NCBI GenBank assembly: GCA_036874045.1
Contig: CM072341.1
Coordinates: 6,956,501-7,020,500, forward strand
Direction: 5' to 3'
DNA from: Cymodocea nodosa
Taxonomy: Eukaryota > Streptophyta > Magnoliopsida > Alismatales > Cymodoceaceae
DNA: 64,000 nucleotides
The notes beneath the pieces are model-generated. The model did not search any database. It saw nothing but the letters and a program-made list of their open reading frames with translations, and had not been told where the DNA came from. Below are positions 1 to 9,429 of this stretch, one piece after another; position 1 is the stretch's first letter; each line of letters begins with the position of its first letter. The translations under genes and the position numbers were made by a program.

Positions 1-590
1 ACTCGTTAAGCTAGAGTGTTATTTTATATAGAGATCACGTGAGAACTCATTAAGTTAGAGGCTTAAAGGTTAAAATAGGTCATGTGAGAACTCGTTAAGT
101 TAGTGAGTAAAAGAAGAGATGAACTTGTTAAGTTAGTGTTGTACATGTGGTGAATTAAAAGTTACGAATATTATATTGTATCACGTGAGGTGCACATGTT
201 TAACTCGTTAAGTTAACATAACTAAACGTGTTGAGTTGCTATATTGAATACTAAGGCAACGCATTAGGTTAGCGTTATAAAACTTAAGTTGTTATTTTTG
301 CACGTTGTTTAGAATGAAAAAGTGCATAATATTAACAGTTAAATGATGGTTAATTACATTATATTTAGCTTATCATATGAGAATTAAGGCATTATGTTAT
401 AATTGTACTGTTATATGCTTTAATGAAAGAATTTGCATAATTTCAGGGAATTAATGTTAATTTAGTACATTTTTGAATTGTTAGTAAATTGCAGGCTGTA
501 AAATTCTTAAGTATCCGAATTTTCTATTATTTCAGAGAGTTATATTTAAAGTACTGGACAGTTATATTTTAAACGCTAAAAGAATATTCA

Positions 591-839
591 GGTACATAGT
601 AACAACTCGTTAAGTTAAAGGCTTAAAGATGTAAAAGGTATAGTAACAACTCATTAAGTTAGTGAGTAAAAATCATAAGTTGTATATCTAAACTCGTTAA
701 GTTAGAATTATGCACGTGTTGAATTTAAATGCTTTAGTAGATCACGTGAGGTGCACATGTTTAACTTGTTAAGTTAGCATAACTGTACGTGTTGAGTTAC
801 ATGAATACACAATAAGGTAACGCGTTATGTTAGCTGCTT
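591..839 (+). promoter_or_regulatory. Copia-like U3 module inside the gypsy LTR
   Basis: Repeated units of the type ACTCGTTAAGTTAG, two G-box-related sites and the stretch around TCACGTGAGGTGCACATG occur here in the same order as in the copia family-A LTR (1-290 and 42969-43236). On either side the gypsy LTR is alignable with F's LTR (which has an unrelated block at about 15682-15823). Boundaries are judged by eye and may be off by some tens of bases. A role as an enhancer/promoter-proximal block is inferred from its place upstream of the TATA box. Confidence 0.72.
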
Positions 840-1090
840 ATTTCTTTATTACACGTGTTTTATAGTTAAATCAACGAAATAAGTCTGTTGAGTTATCTGT
901 AACTCCACGGACCATTTATTTTCTAATATGCCACTGTAGTGGCTACAGAAACAGGACAATTGAAGGAAAACCACAATTGCACGTATCACGTAGGAATTCA
1001 CTTGTGGAAGGAAGAAGAAATCACCATCGTTGATATGAATGAAGGAAATCCAACCGATCATCTAAGCAGAAGTAGTTACTACTGAAGAAA

Positions 1091-1098
1091 TATAAAAG
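1091..1098 (+). promoter_or_regulatory. TATA box of the solo gypsy LTR
   Basis: TATAAAAG, conserved at the equivalent place in the other gypsy LTR (minus strand, 15421-15428). It follows the U3 repeat region, as expected for an LTR core promoter. Confidence 0.6.
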
Positions 1099-3263
1099 AA
1101 GAGGAGAAAAAATGAAGAAAGTGTGGTTGGTAGTGTGTGTGCAGAGGTGGAGGATCGTGCTAACTGCAAGTAGCATCGGAAGTTCCCTGAAGCTCCACAC
1201 CAACATCACCACCATCACCATAATCACCAACCATCGGAGGTCTATGATGATACTTTCCTAATGTCGGGTCAATTCCGAGCCAAACATGGTGCCTGACAAC
1301 CATTGTGAGGAGTGATCGCGTCGCAGGAAGGGAAGCCATTTTCACCAAGCACTGAATCATATCTCAAGAGATCATAAAGCTTCTAGCCTTGGTTTCGGGT
1401 TGATGCTAGTATGCTGAAGAGGAGATCATCTTGCAATTCTAGACTCGCAATTCTATAGGGAGAGGAGACAAGATTGTAAGTGATTAAGTTTTCAGTGGTG
1501 TAATCACGTCGCATGTAGTGACAGAAGTTTTTACTATCGATAGAGATTTTTACATTTGACCTTTCACCCATTTTCATGGACATATCAAAACAAAAATACC
1601 AAAAACAATAACTTATCTGTGTTTACATTTAGTATTTAAGTGTTGTACTATTTGTTCTGTATTGTGATTAATGTTATCATTGTCAGTATTGTGAATGTTT
1701 TATGTTTGTTTGATTCAGAAAATAGAAAATAGTTTTACAGTTTACTGAAATTGATTCGTACCAGATACTTAAAGATTTTAATTATTACTATTTGAAATGT
1801 CTGAATGTTAGTGTTGCTTAATGATAAATCTAATATTAACTAGCATTAAAGAGCTTAATTGATGTTATTTACAATTTATGGAACTGCCCAATGGTTGGCT
1901 GGATTCCTCTATAAGTAGTAGTATTTAACTGGAAAAATAAGCTCGTGGAGTTAACTTAAGTCCACGAGGTTAGTCCGTTGAGTTAGCCATAACTCTATGA
2001 ACTTAGTCTGTTGTGTTAACTGTAACTCAACGGAGTGCTTAACTGAACACATAAACTCTAATATAAAAATCAGGACAATATACAATTCTTACTCAATCTT
2101 TGTGGGATCGACCTGTACTTGCACACAAATACAATATACACTGTGCACTTGTAGTTAAAATACAAATTAGAATTAATATCTAATTTGTGTGAAAGGTTGT
2201 TTGTTTACTTCTAAAAGTAATTATTGATATAAACATAAAGACAAAGTAAACAAGTTGTTTGATCTAATCTTTCACAACCAATACACACGCGGTAAAATTC
2301 TTATTATAAAACATTTGTTTATTACTGGTTCATTGAGTTATCTATAACACAACAGAGATGGTTCGTTGAGTTATTGTAACACCACGAAGCTGGTTCGTTG
2401 AGTTAGCGTAACACCATAGACTTAGTTTGTTGAGTTAGCTATAGTACTTGTCATGTGAGTTGGCACATGAGGAACTCGTCAAGTTAGAAACGTTAAGTTA
2501 TATATATACTTGTTTTACTCGTTTAGTTAACATTAAAGTAACGACTACTTATTACACCTGATGAAAAACTTTTGGATGAGAAAGTTTATTTTGTAGGAAA
2601 ATTTTCAAAGATCTAGGATTAATGATTAAAAAAAATTCGAAATGTAAATGTGGGTTAGAACATGTGTATTTCGATGAAGGAAAAAGAGAAGACGTGAAGA
2701 AGTGGAAAACTAGTAGTGATTAAACGTGGAGGATATGTATGAAATGAAGATACAGTATAAAAGGCATAGAATTCTCATTGATCAATTATCCCTACACACC
2801 AAACGAAAAATCTTTTCAGGGATCAAAAACACTTTTCGGGGAAAAGCTCTCAAGTGGAAGAAAATTCAGTGAAGTAGAAGAAGGTAAGATCTATGTCATT
2901 GAAGATCTGAAGTATCAAAAGAAAGCAAATTTGGTGAAGCAAAAAAAGATAAGATATTTGTCACTGAAGAAGAAAAAGTAGAAGAAGAAAGATCTCAAAC
3001 AAGGAGAAATGTTTTAAATTCCGCAAATTAGTTTTCTTTGTTTGTAGTTATGAAATTGTATAGATGAAACATAGTATCGATATATAATTGCATCTACAAT
3101 TTCTAAGGAGAATTAAATTGTATATTGTAATTAAAACCTTGAATAAAAATAATTTTATGAAAATAGTGTTTCTACCTATTTTTAAGTTTTGAAGTTTCAA
3201 TTATAATAAAAAATGTTGAAATACACAATTCACCCCCCTCTTGTGTAGCCATACGATCCTACA

Positions 3264-3967
3264 AATGCAATTGATATATCTGATACTAAATATATATATC
3301 TATCAAGTATGACATGTATGTTGTTAATTAATGCTTTCTGTCCTAGATATATCATAGTATTTTCAGTCTAAGATCTATTTAGAAAATCATACACACATAA
3401 ACATAAATCTTCATCCCAATTTCCAATTGGTCTCTATGAATACAATTTTTCAGGAATGATCAAATTTTTATCAAAAAATGTTAAAGCTGACCCACAATTT
3501 TCAGTTGGTACTTCAAATGTATTAGGCCTTCCTATATTCCATTCTTCTCTAGTGATAGGATTTCTAATCAAAATATCGGGTAACAAAATTGCATACCTTG
3601 GTTTGGTTCTGTATATAATTAATCATTCATCTATCCCCATAATATGATCTATTCCTTCTAATGTCTTAGGTGGAATTCCAGCATTTTCTTCCATATTCAG
3701 ATATTCATAGTTGATTGAACTACGATTAAATGACTTCCCTAAATATCCATCTCTAATCTTAGTCATTTTTGCAGCTTGTAGTCCATGAAAATATTTTTCT
3801 CTAACACAGTCTTTAATTTCTTTTGATACACAACACAATTTGCATAGATCTTTAGCTGATAAGTTACTTAGTACTTCCCTCAATGCATCTAGTGGTAATT
3901 TCATTAATTTCATCTGTTGTGATTCTATATAACACAAACAAAAATTTAACAAAGATAAAATTAACAT
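3264..3967 (-). pseudogene. F-box-like reading frame, truncated
   Basis: The first 115 codons (3967-3623) hold an F-box-like segment: KLPLDALREVLSNL, then SAKDLCKLCCVSKEIKDCV, which follows the LP..L...LS.L..KDL....CVSKEW pattern that binds SKP1 in plant SCF ubiquitin ligases. The better start is the Met at 3913, because the upstream stretch reads as an intron end (see findings). After a stop at about 3623 the same frame stays largely open for another 60 codons (RYAILLPDILIRNPI..., then W, C and aromatic residues), and two further stops precede the copia LTR at 3263. It lies sense to element F, downstream of its gag-like frame. It may be a captured host gene fragment or an accessory gene of the element. 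No recognisable substrate-binding repeats are present. Confidence 0.6.
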
Positions 3968-4142
3968 ATCTACTTACATACCCTTGTGGAGTTAGGTCAT
4001 AACTCAATGGACTAAGTTTGTTGAGTTAAGTAGCTACTCTACGATATTACTAACTATAATTAAACTTATATATATATATTTTTTCTTTTTATATTTTTCT
4101 TGTACTTACTATATTATACATAGTTGCTTCAGTTATACTGCT

Positions 4143-5491
4143 TCATTTAGCTTCCCTTACATAAGAGGTATCAATTTCATTAATAGTTCTATTGACAAGG
4201 TTAGGTACTACTTGCATTGGCAGTCCTCTAGTAGGTCTAACTTCTATTGATTCCTTCTGTCTAAGGGGTGTATTTCTATTCATATTTTGATTTTGAATGA
4301 CAACATTTCCAAATACAAGATCTAGACGATTGTTTAATTCTTGAATTATCTTTTCTAACTTCTCTATTCTAGATCCTTGTTTAATTAATGCTTCATAACT
4401 TATATTTTTGTCATTTATATTTTCTCCTCCCTGGAAATTGTTATTTCTCCAAGATAGATTCGAGTGATTTCTCCAATTAGGGTTATAAGAATTTCCAAAG
4501 TTATCTTTCTAGTTTCTAGTATAAATAATATCTAAATCATTAATGTTTGCATTCTTTTCTGCTAGCTTTTGATTTAATGATAACTCTTCTATTTTCTTTG
4601 TTAACTCAATTAATTTAACTTCAAGCATAGTGCTTGAATCTATTTCATGCATTCCCCTTGGCAATATTTTTTTATCTATAATAGCTTTAGCTGAGTTTTC
4701 CTATTGTGTAGTTCTTTTTGCAAAGTTTTCTAAGTATGCCTATGCTTCTTTACTACATAGTTTTAAAAATCCATTTTGACAAGTAGATTCTAATAAAGAT
4801 TTCATTGAAACATCTATGCCTTCATAAATTATACCTATTAATTATGCTTTACTCATTGTATGATGTGGACATTGAGTCAGTAAATCTTTAAATTTTTCAA
4901 AATATTTCCAAAATGATTCTCCCTGTTTTTGGCTACACATTAATATTTCCTTTTTCTTTTTAATTGTTTGATGTGTTGGATAATATTTTTCTAGAAAAAT
5001 AGAGTAAAATTCAGTCCATGTAGAAATTGAATCCGGCGATAGAGTATATAACCATCTCTTAGTTGTGTCTTTTAAAGCAAAATGGATATATCTAAGTTTA
5101 ATAACATCAATACTCATGTTCGGTATTTTCATCATTTGACAAATTTCGTTAAATTCTCTAAGGAAATAATAGGCATCTTCTCTTTCTAGTCCATGAAAGT
5201 GTGGCAATTGACTAATATAATTAGATTTCAGTTCAAACCTATCTCCCTTAAAGTTTGGCAATCGAATACATGAATGTTCATCAACTAGTTCAGGATATAG
5301 AATTTCCCCTAATGATTTTTCTAGTGGAACAACCATATCTTTATTCTCTTTTAAAGAAAGGTTAGCTACACCCCTAAGGATTTCATTAAAGTCCATTCAG
5401 AAAATATTTCAGTACGCCTCTGTGTTAAATAATCCTGTGTAGGTGTTCTTACTAATTGTTTAGTGTTAGGAGAACGAATCCATGTGCTCAT
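4143..5491 (-). pseudogene. Gag capsid-like ORF (Retrotrans_gag type) located after ORF3
   Basis: From ATG at 5491 (MSTWIRSPNTKQLV...) a one-base shift at about 5396 leads into 184 codons typical of Athila/Tat gag: FELKSNYISQLPHFHGL, then HFALKDTTKRWLYTL, FYSIFLEKYYPTHQ and a closing LLTQCPHH. Beyond a stop at about 4840 the same protein continues with short interruptions through a coiled-coil-like stretch, the gag hallmark NPNWRNHSNLSWRNN, a second coil and an end at 4143. No CCHC zinc knuckle follows it and no protease, which is unusual. A TATA-like sequence (5669-5676, minus) and palindrome repeats lie upstream, so it may be a separately transcribed unit. The alternative is the remnant 5' part of another gypsy element. 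Confidence 0.8.
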
Positions 5492-5668
5492 AAACTCTTA
5501 ATATAAAGTAAAATAGTAGAAGATTAATTACATACCAGTCTGATGCTTTGTTTTCAGTAAATAGTTATTGATAGATGAAGTTGAATCAGTTTCTTCTCGT
5601 TCCAGTTTCCCAACGAATTTTCTTTCCTTCCTCAAGTGCTGGTAACTCGTAAATAATATTCTATTCTA

Positions 5669-5676
5669 TATTTATA
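5669..5676 (-). promoter_or_regulatory. TATA-like box upstream of the gag-like ORF
   Basis: TATAAATA on the minus strand, downstream (in minus sense) of the palindrome array and before the ATG at 5491. Function is inferred from position only. Confidence 0.4.
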
Positions 5677-5857
5677 ATGCACGTCCATAAGGCAAATGAA
5701 TCTCGTTGCAAGAACGTGTCTTGTAACATCTAGTATGGTTCCTATTTTTATGGATACATGTTTCACTTCTAATTTCAAATTTCAGTAACCGCTGAACTCA
5801 TGAAGTTTTGTTCGTGGCTAAAAGAATAACCGTTCAGCTTAATCCAAGAACTAACCT

Positions 5858-6065
5858 CATTGAGTTACAGTTAACTCAATGGACTAGCTTCAGTTACTAT
5901 TTCTAAATCAACAAACTAACCTCGTTGAGTTACAGCTAACTCAACGGACTAGCTTTGTCGCCTATTTGCTAACTCCACGGACTAACTTCGTTGAGTTATA
6001 GATAACTCAATGGAGTGACCTTATATTTTATTATTGACCTCATGGAGTTAAGGTTATCTCAACGG
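5858..6065. repeat. Tandem array of about 65-bp units, each with a 24-bp palindrome
   Basis: Two perfect inverted repeats with 10-base arms and a four-base centre lie at 5858-5881 and 5923-5946, a near-perfect one at 5989-6012, and a weaker one near 6045. Starts are 65 and 66 bases apart. Arms are of the type CGTTGAGTTA and TAACTCAACG. The same arms appear in the copia family-A LTRs and near the F LTR and ORF3 leaders. Confidence 0.85.
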
Positions 6066-6545
6066 ACTTATTTCCTTGAGTTAACACTTAGAAAATTTCT
6101 AAAACTTACTCCTCATATTAACTTCTATATATATATATTTTTTCTCTCCTACATTTTGTCAACTTAAATAAAGTTAAATATATGTCATTAATGCAGTTTC
6201 TAATTTAAACTCATTAAATCTAAACATTATATGCATATTTAACTTACAGTTCATTTCCTGTTGTGCAAAATTTACATTTTACTTTTCAAAATGCAGATAT
6301 ATTCAGGCATTAACCAATTATCGTGCATTTAACCATGTCATTCATAAAATTTGTAAATCTTTTAAACATTCTTGCACATCTTTTAAACAATTATATAATA
6401 TTCAATACAGTTCTCAATTATATCATTCATTCTCAAACACAAATGCAAAAACATCTGAAATTAAAACATTCATTTATATGAATAGTTACATTTACATACA
6501 ATCAGATATTTTTTCAATACAAATATAAGTAGACGAACAATACAA

Positions 6546-8721
6546 TTAGTCCTTATTCCTAAGTTTATCTACTTCCTTCTAGAGCTTTTCTAGTTGTTGT
6601 TCTAATTGATTTATCCTCTCAACAGCTCCAATAATGTCTCCAAAAGGTCTAGATATTTCAGTAGTTGCAGCATTGTAATTTCTACATTCCTTCACTGAAA
6701 TGGCTCTTGATCTTATCCTTTTGGATGCTCATTTTGTGAAGTCAATACAATCCACCATTAGTAGTGGAATCAGATCTCCATAAAATAATTTGTTCTTTAC
6801 TACTCTCAGTTTGGAGATAAATACCTTGTACCAATTAACCTAAATTTTGTTCAAAACTACATATGTGGTCCACTTGACAAATTGACTAAGTTCAATGTCG
6901 TGGCCTTGTCTTTGATAAATAGTTTTAACCAGTATGGTTGCAACCATGTGTGCCTTTTCATTTAAGTACTTCAGTCTGTTTAATAATGACACACTAGGGT
7001 CGATGGCTATGCACTATTTCATTTCCTGTTCAGCCCATTCCACTACAGTTGTTTCTTCCAGAATTTCAATTCCTTCATTTCTCAGTCCGAAAATATTGTG
7101 GAGAAGCTCTGGTGTTATCTATACATCAGCTTGCTCTACGTTGGAAATTAATCCACTTTCTTCTTCTCTTAAATTGGCATAAAAGTAGGGCACTAGATTT
7201 TCATATATTGCATGCCCTCTCTACTAAGAAATAAATTGCAGTAGACCTTGGAACTCAAATAAGTCCTTAATTTCTTGCATACCGTCCTAGTTTACTAGTC
7301 TACTGTAAATAATATCATACCCCTTCATCTCTTGATATTTATTATAAGCTTCCTAACTCCAAAAGTGTACTTCATTTAGAATGGTAGCTTCAGTTCGATC
7401 AGAAATTTGCATTTGTTGCTCCAAAAGTGTTTGTTCTTGAATTTCTTCTTGCATATGCTGAACTTTAATTTGCTAGAAATGCTCAGAAGATTCCTACATT
7501 TTTGTTTTTGCTTCTGTCTATAGTGGAGAGCTGACAAAACTCTCCACTCTTCTTTCTTGAATCCTCTCTAAAATTTGCTAAAGAGTCTCTCCCTCTTCAG
7601 TGGAATATGTCAAGTCATTTCTTTCTTGTTCCTTTTGCTCTTGTTCAGTTTCTGTTCTTTCTTCTTCCTCTTGACTACCAATCTGCATTGTTATTGTTCT
7701 TTCTAATTCTGTGGTATATTGGGATGGAGTTACGGGCAAATCAGCTTTTGACCTAATTTCAATTTCTTCTCTTTGTATAGGTTGTAGACTAATTTCAGCC
7801 TATTTTTCTTCTTCTCTTTGCTTTTGCTACTACTGCTCCTGCTCCTCCTCAGATTCGGATAGCAGGTCTACAAAAATTGGCTCTACAGGCCCTTCTGATA
7901 TTATAGGTTTAGGTTTAATCTCTTCTAGAGCTTCAGACACTATCTCTTTTCCTTTCTTTCTTCTAATTAGCTGTGTCTGGTCTTCCTCTTCCTCCTTTGA
8001 GATTAAATCTACAAAATTGGGCTCTACAAGCCCTCGAGCTACAGGTACTAGCTCTTCCTATTTCACTTTTTCTATAACTACTGGTCTCGAAGGACTAGCT
8101 TTAGCTTCTCTTGCAACCCTTGATCTAGTTGCTTCCTAATGTTGCTCTACTTTAATTTTGTATTGGGCCTTCAACTTTTCTTCAGCCCTTCTTTTCTTTA
8201 TGGCATCATACAGAATATGTGCCTTGGCCATAGCCATTTCTTCATCATCTCCTTGGTCTTTTTCTATTTTGACCAAGCTAGCAAACTCTTTATCCTTTTC
8301 TTCAGTTCTCAACCAAGCAAATGTTACTCATGGTAATGGCTCTATTGGTAGAACTAAAGGTCCTAGCTGTTGTTCCTCAATAATTGGTCTTTCAACAATT
8401 GGCTCTGCAACTATAGGTTCTTCAGCTACTTTCCTCTATTACTCCCGCCTAATTTCACCTCTTGCACAACCAGCAATTTCTCGTAGGAACCATAATCTGG
8501 CCTTGCATTGGATCAATTCTAGGGCAACTTCCTTGTTTGGCTTGATTCTTCTTTCTCTATTTACTACCACTTCTGTTGCTACTTTTATCCTCATCTTTAC
8601 AATTTGAGGTATTGTAATATTTAAATCTACTAAGACTTTCCTCTAGTAGAAAATATCAGATTCTACCTTTTAGAGTTCTTTTTCCCTCGTCGTGTTCCTG
8701 ATCTTTTGTCACGTGTGCCAT
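6546..8721 (-). pseudogene. ORF3 of gypsy element F (putative plant transposon-protein type)
   Basis: Start taken at ATG 8721 (MAHVTKDQ...), end at TAA 6546; many stops and shifts. An alternating acidic/basic middle (EEEEDQTQ, EEQEQ, REEEK, near 7600-8000) precedes a core that aligns with the copia ORF3 proteins: IKDLFEFQGLLQF (about 7271-7233), YENLVPYFYANL, then GLRNEGI (about 7085). Further on come LNEKAHMVATILV, VNWYKVFISKL and LFYGDLIPLL (about 6790-6763). A C-terminal coiled coil (INQLEQQLEKL) closes it. Lies between integrase and the gag-like ORF. I see no signal peptide or membrane segment, so an envelope role is not supported. Function unknown. The antisense Ser-rich open frames at 7711-8607 are shadows of its acidic codons. 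Confidence 0.75.
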
Positions 8722-9429
8722 TCTTCTAATTCTCTGAGAAATCTCGTCGTGTCTATTTCCTCTTAGAACTCTGGAGTTATCTTGTCTTCATGGTGTGACG
8801 GAACGGAACGGAATCGCTCTGATCTCTACTATTCTAAGTTCTAAATGATTCTGCGGATAATGCCCCCAAATCCTAAGTTTTAGTATAAATAAACCCTAAG
8901 TTTTAAGCAAGTAATCGGGTCATTTTCCTGTGCAAACTCTCGTTCTCTCACTCACTTCTCCATGAAGTTATGGCTAACTCCATGGACTAAGTCTGTGGAC
9001 TTAACTACAGTACTCCATTGAGTTATAGTTAACTCAACTGGGTAAGTTAGTTAACTTATCCTAGACTCAATGAAGTAAGTTCATTGAGTTAAGCGTAACA
9101 CAACAGACTTTTCGTAAAGTTATAACTAATAAAAATACTTATAATAATAATTTTTACTTCGGTCAAGATCGAAGAATTTCCGATCTAATCGACTCTTAAT
9201 TTTTTAACATTTTAGAATTTCGGTCAAATCGTTATATTCCTCGATTGAACCGAAATTAAATACTTTTTTTTTCTTCTACCGGTTGAACCGATACCATGCT
9301 TTGGTAAAATCGACATTTTTACTTAATATAATATATAGATTTTTTATGTTTTTATGTTTCGGTCAAACCGATAGATCTTATCGGTTGAACCGCAATGATT
9401 TTTTTTTTTTTTTGAATATTTAGATAATT
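8722..9429 (-). other. Spacer between integrase and ORF3 of element F
   Basis: No coding signal. Holds the CGGTT-type inverted repeats (9160-9415), GTTGAGTTA/TAACTCAAC-type palindrome remnants at 8960-9110, and a TATAAATA (plus-strand reading) at 8884-8891 near the ORF3 start. Probably the leader/promoter region of ORF3; this is inference. Confidence 0.5.
9160..9415. repeat. Cluster of CGGTTNAACCG-type inverted repeats
   Basis: Sites reading CGGTCAAATCG, GATTGAACCG, CCGGTTGAACCGAT, CGGTCAAACCGATA and TATCGGTTGAACCG lie within about 250 bases. The last two form a 33-base near-palindrome at 9360-9392 centred on AGATCT. A poly-T run of about 17 follows at 9399. Unlike the GTTGAGTTA palindromes elsewhere, this motif is seen only here. 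Confidence 0.75.

Larger units (their letters stand above)
306..2285 (+). mobile_element. Solo Ty3/gypsy (Athila/Tat-like) LTR inside the copia LTR
   Basis: A 1980-base TG...CA unit flanked by CACGT (301-305) and CACGC (2286-2290), a five-base target duplication with one change. Its ends and most of its length match, in inverted orientation, the 5' LTR of gypsy element F (14248-16101). With no internal region present it is a solo LTR, most simply left by recombination between the two LTRs of a full element. A TATAAAAG lies at 1091-1098, giving U3 as roughly 306-1120 and R/U5 after it. Small open frames on both strands within it are not conserved as proteins in any functional sense. Its segment 591-839 differs wholly from F's LTR and matches the copia family-A LTR instead. 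Confidence 0.85.
1..3263 (+). mobile_element. Copia family-A LTR (3' LTR or solo LTR), split by a gypsy LTR
   Basis: The pieces 1-305 and 2286-3263 together match the LTR at 42696-44304, beginning about 275 bases inside it, so the LTR start lies left of the window. It keeps the palindrome and CACGTG-rich U3, a TATAAAAG at 2756-2763, and the family terminus CCTACA at 3258-3263. No primer binding site follows 3263, so this is either the 3' LTR of an element lying to the left or a solo LTR. Compared with the other copies it has lost one of the two leader hairpin repeats (see 43772-43849), retaining a single ATCCCT...AGGGAT unit. It abuts the minus-strand F-box-like frame of element F, which it interrupts. 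Confidence 0.88.
5492..6545 (-). other. Non-coding spacer with palindrome repeats and TATA-like site
   Basis: Between the end of ORF3 and the gag-like frame of element F. It holds AT-rich sequence (6100-6540) with no coding signal, the palindrome array at 5858-6065, and a TATAAATA on the minus strand at 5669-5676, 178 bases before the gag-like ATG. A GTATGT donor-like site occurs on the minus strand near 5535. Confidence 0.6.

Noticed and set aside
849-1583. Open frames in the gypsy LTRs (849-1583 minus; 15196-15671 plus)
   Set aside because: They fall in R/U5 of the LTR, are short, drift between copies and show no domain. Seen in both LTRs only because the LTRs are related.
3264-6545. An independent third gypsy element
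   Set aside because: Not excluded, but no LTR, primer site or target duplication marks a boundary with F, so I kept it within F and reported the odd gene order as a finding.
7711-8607. Long plus-strand Ser-rich open frames (142 and 149 codons)
   Set aside because: They are the antisense of the acidic part of ORF3 of element F; composition (Ser/Thr runs opposite Glu/Asp codons) and lack of any motif show they are shadows.
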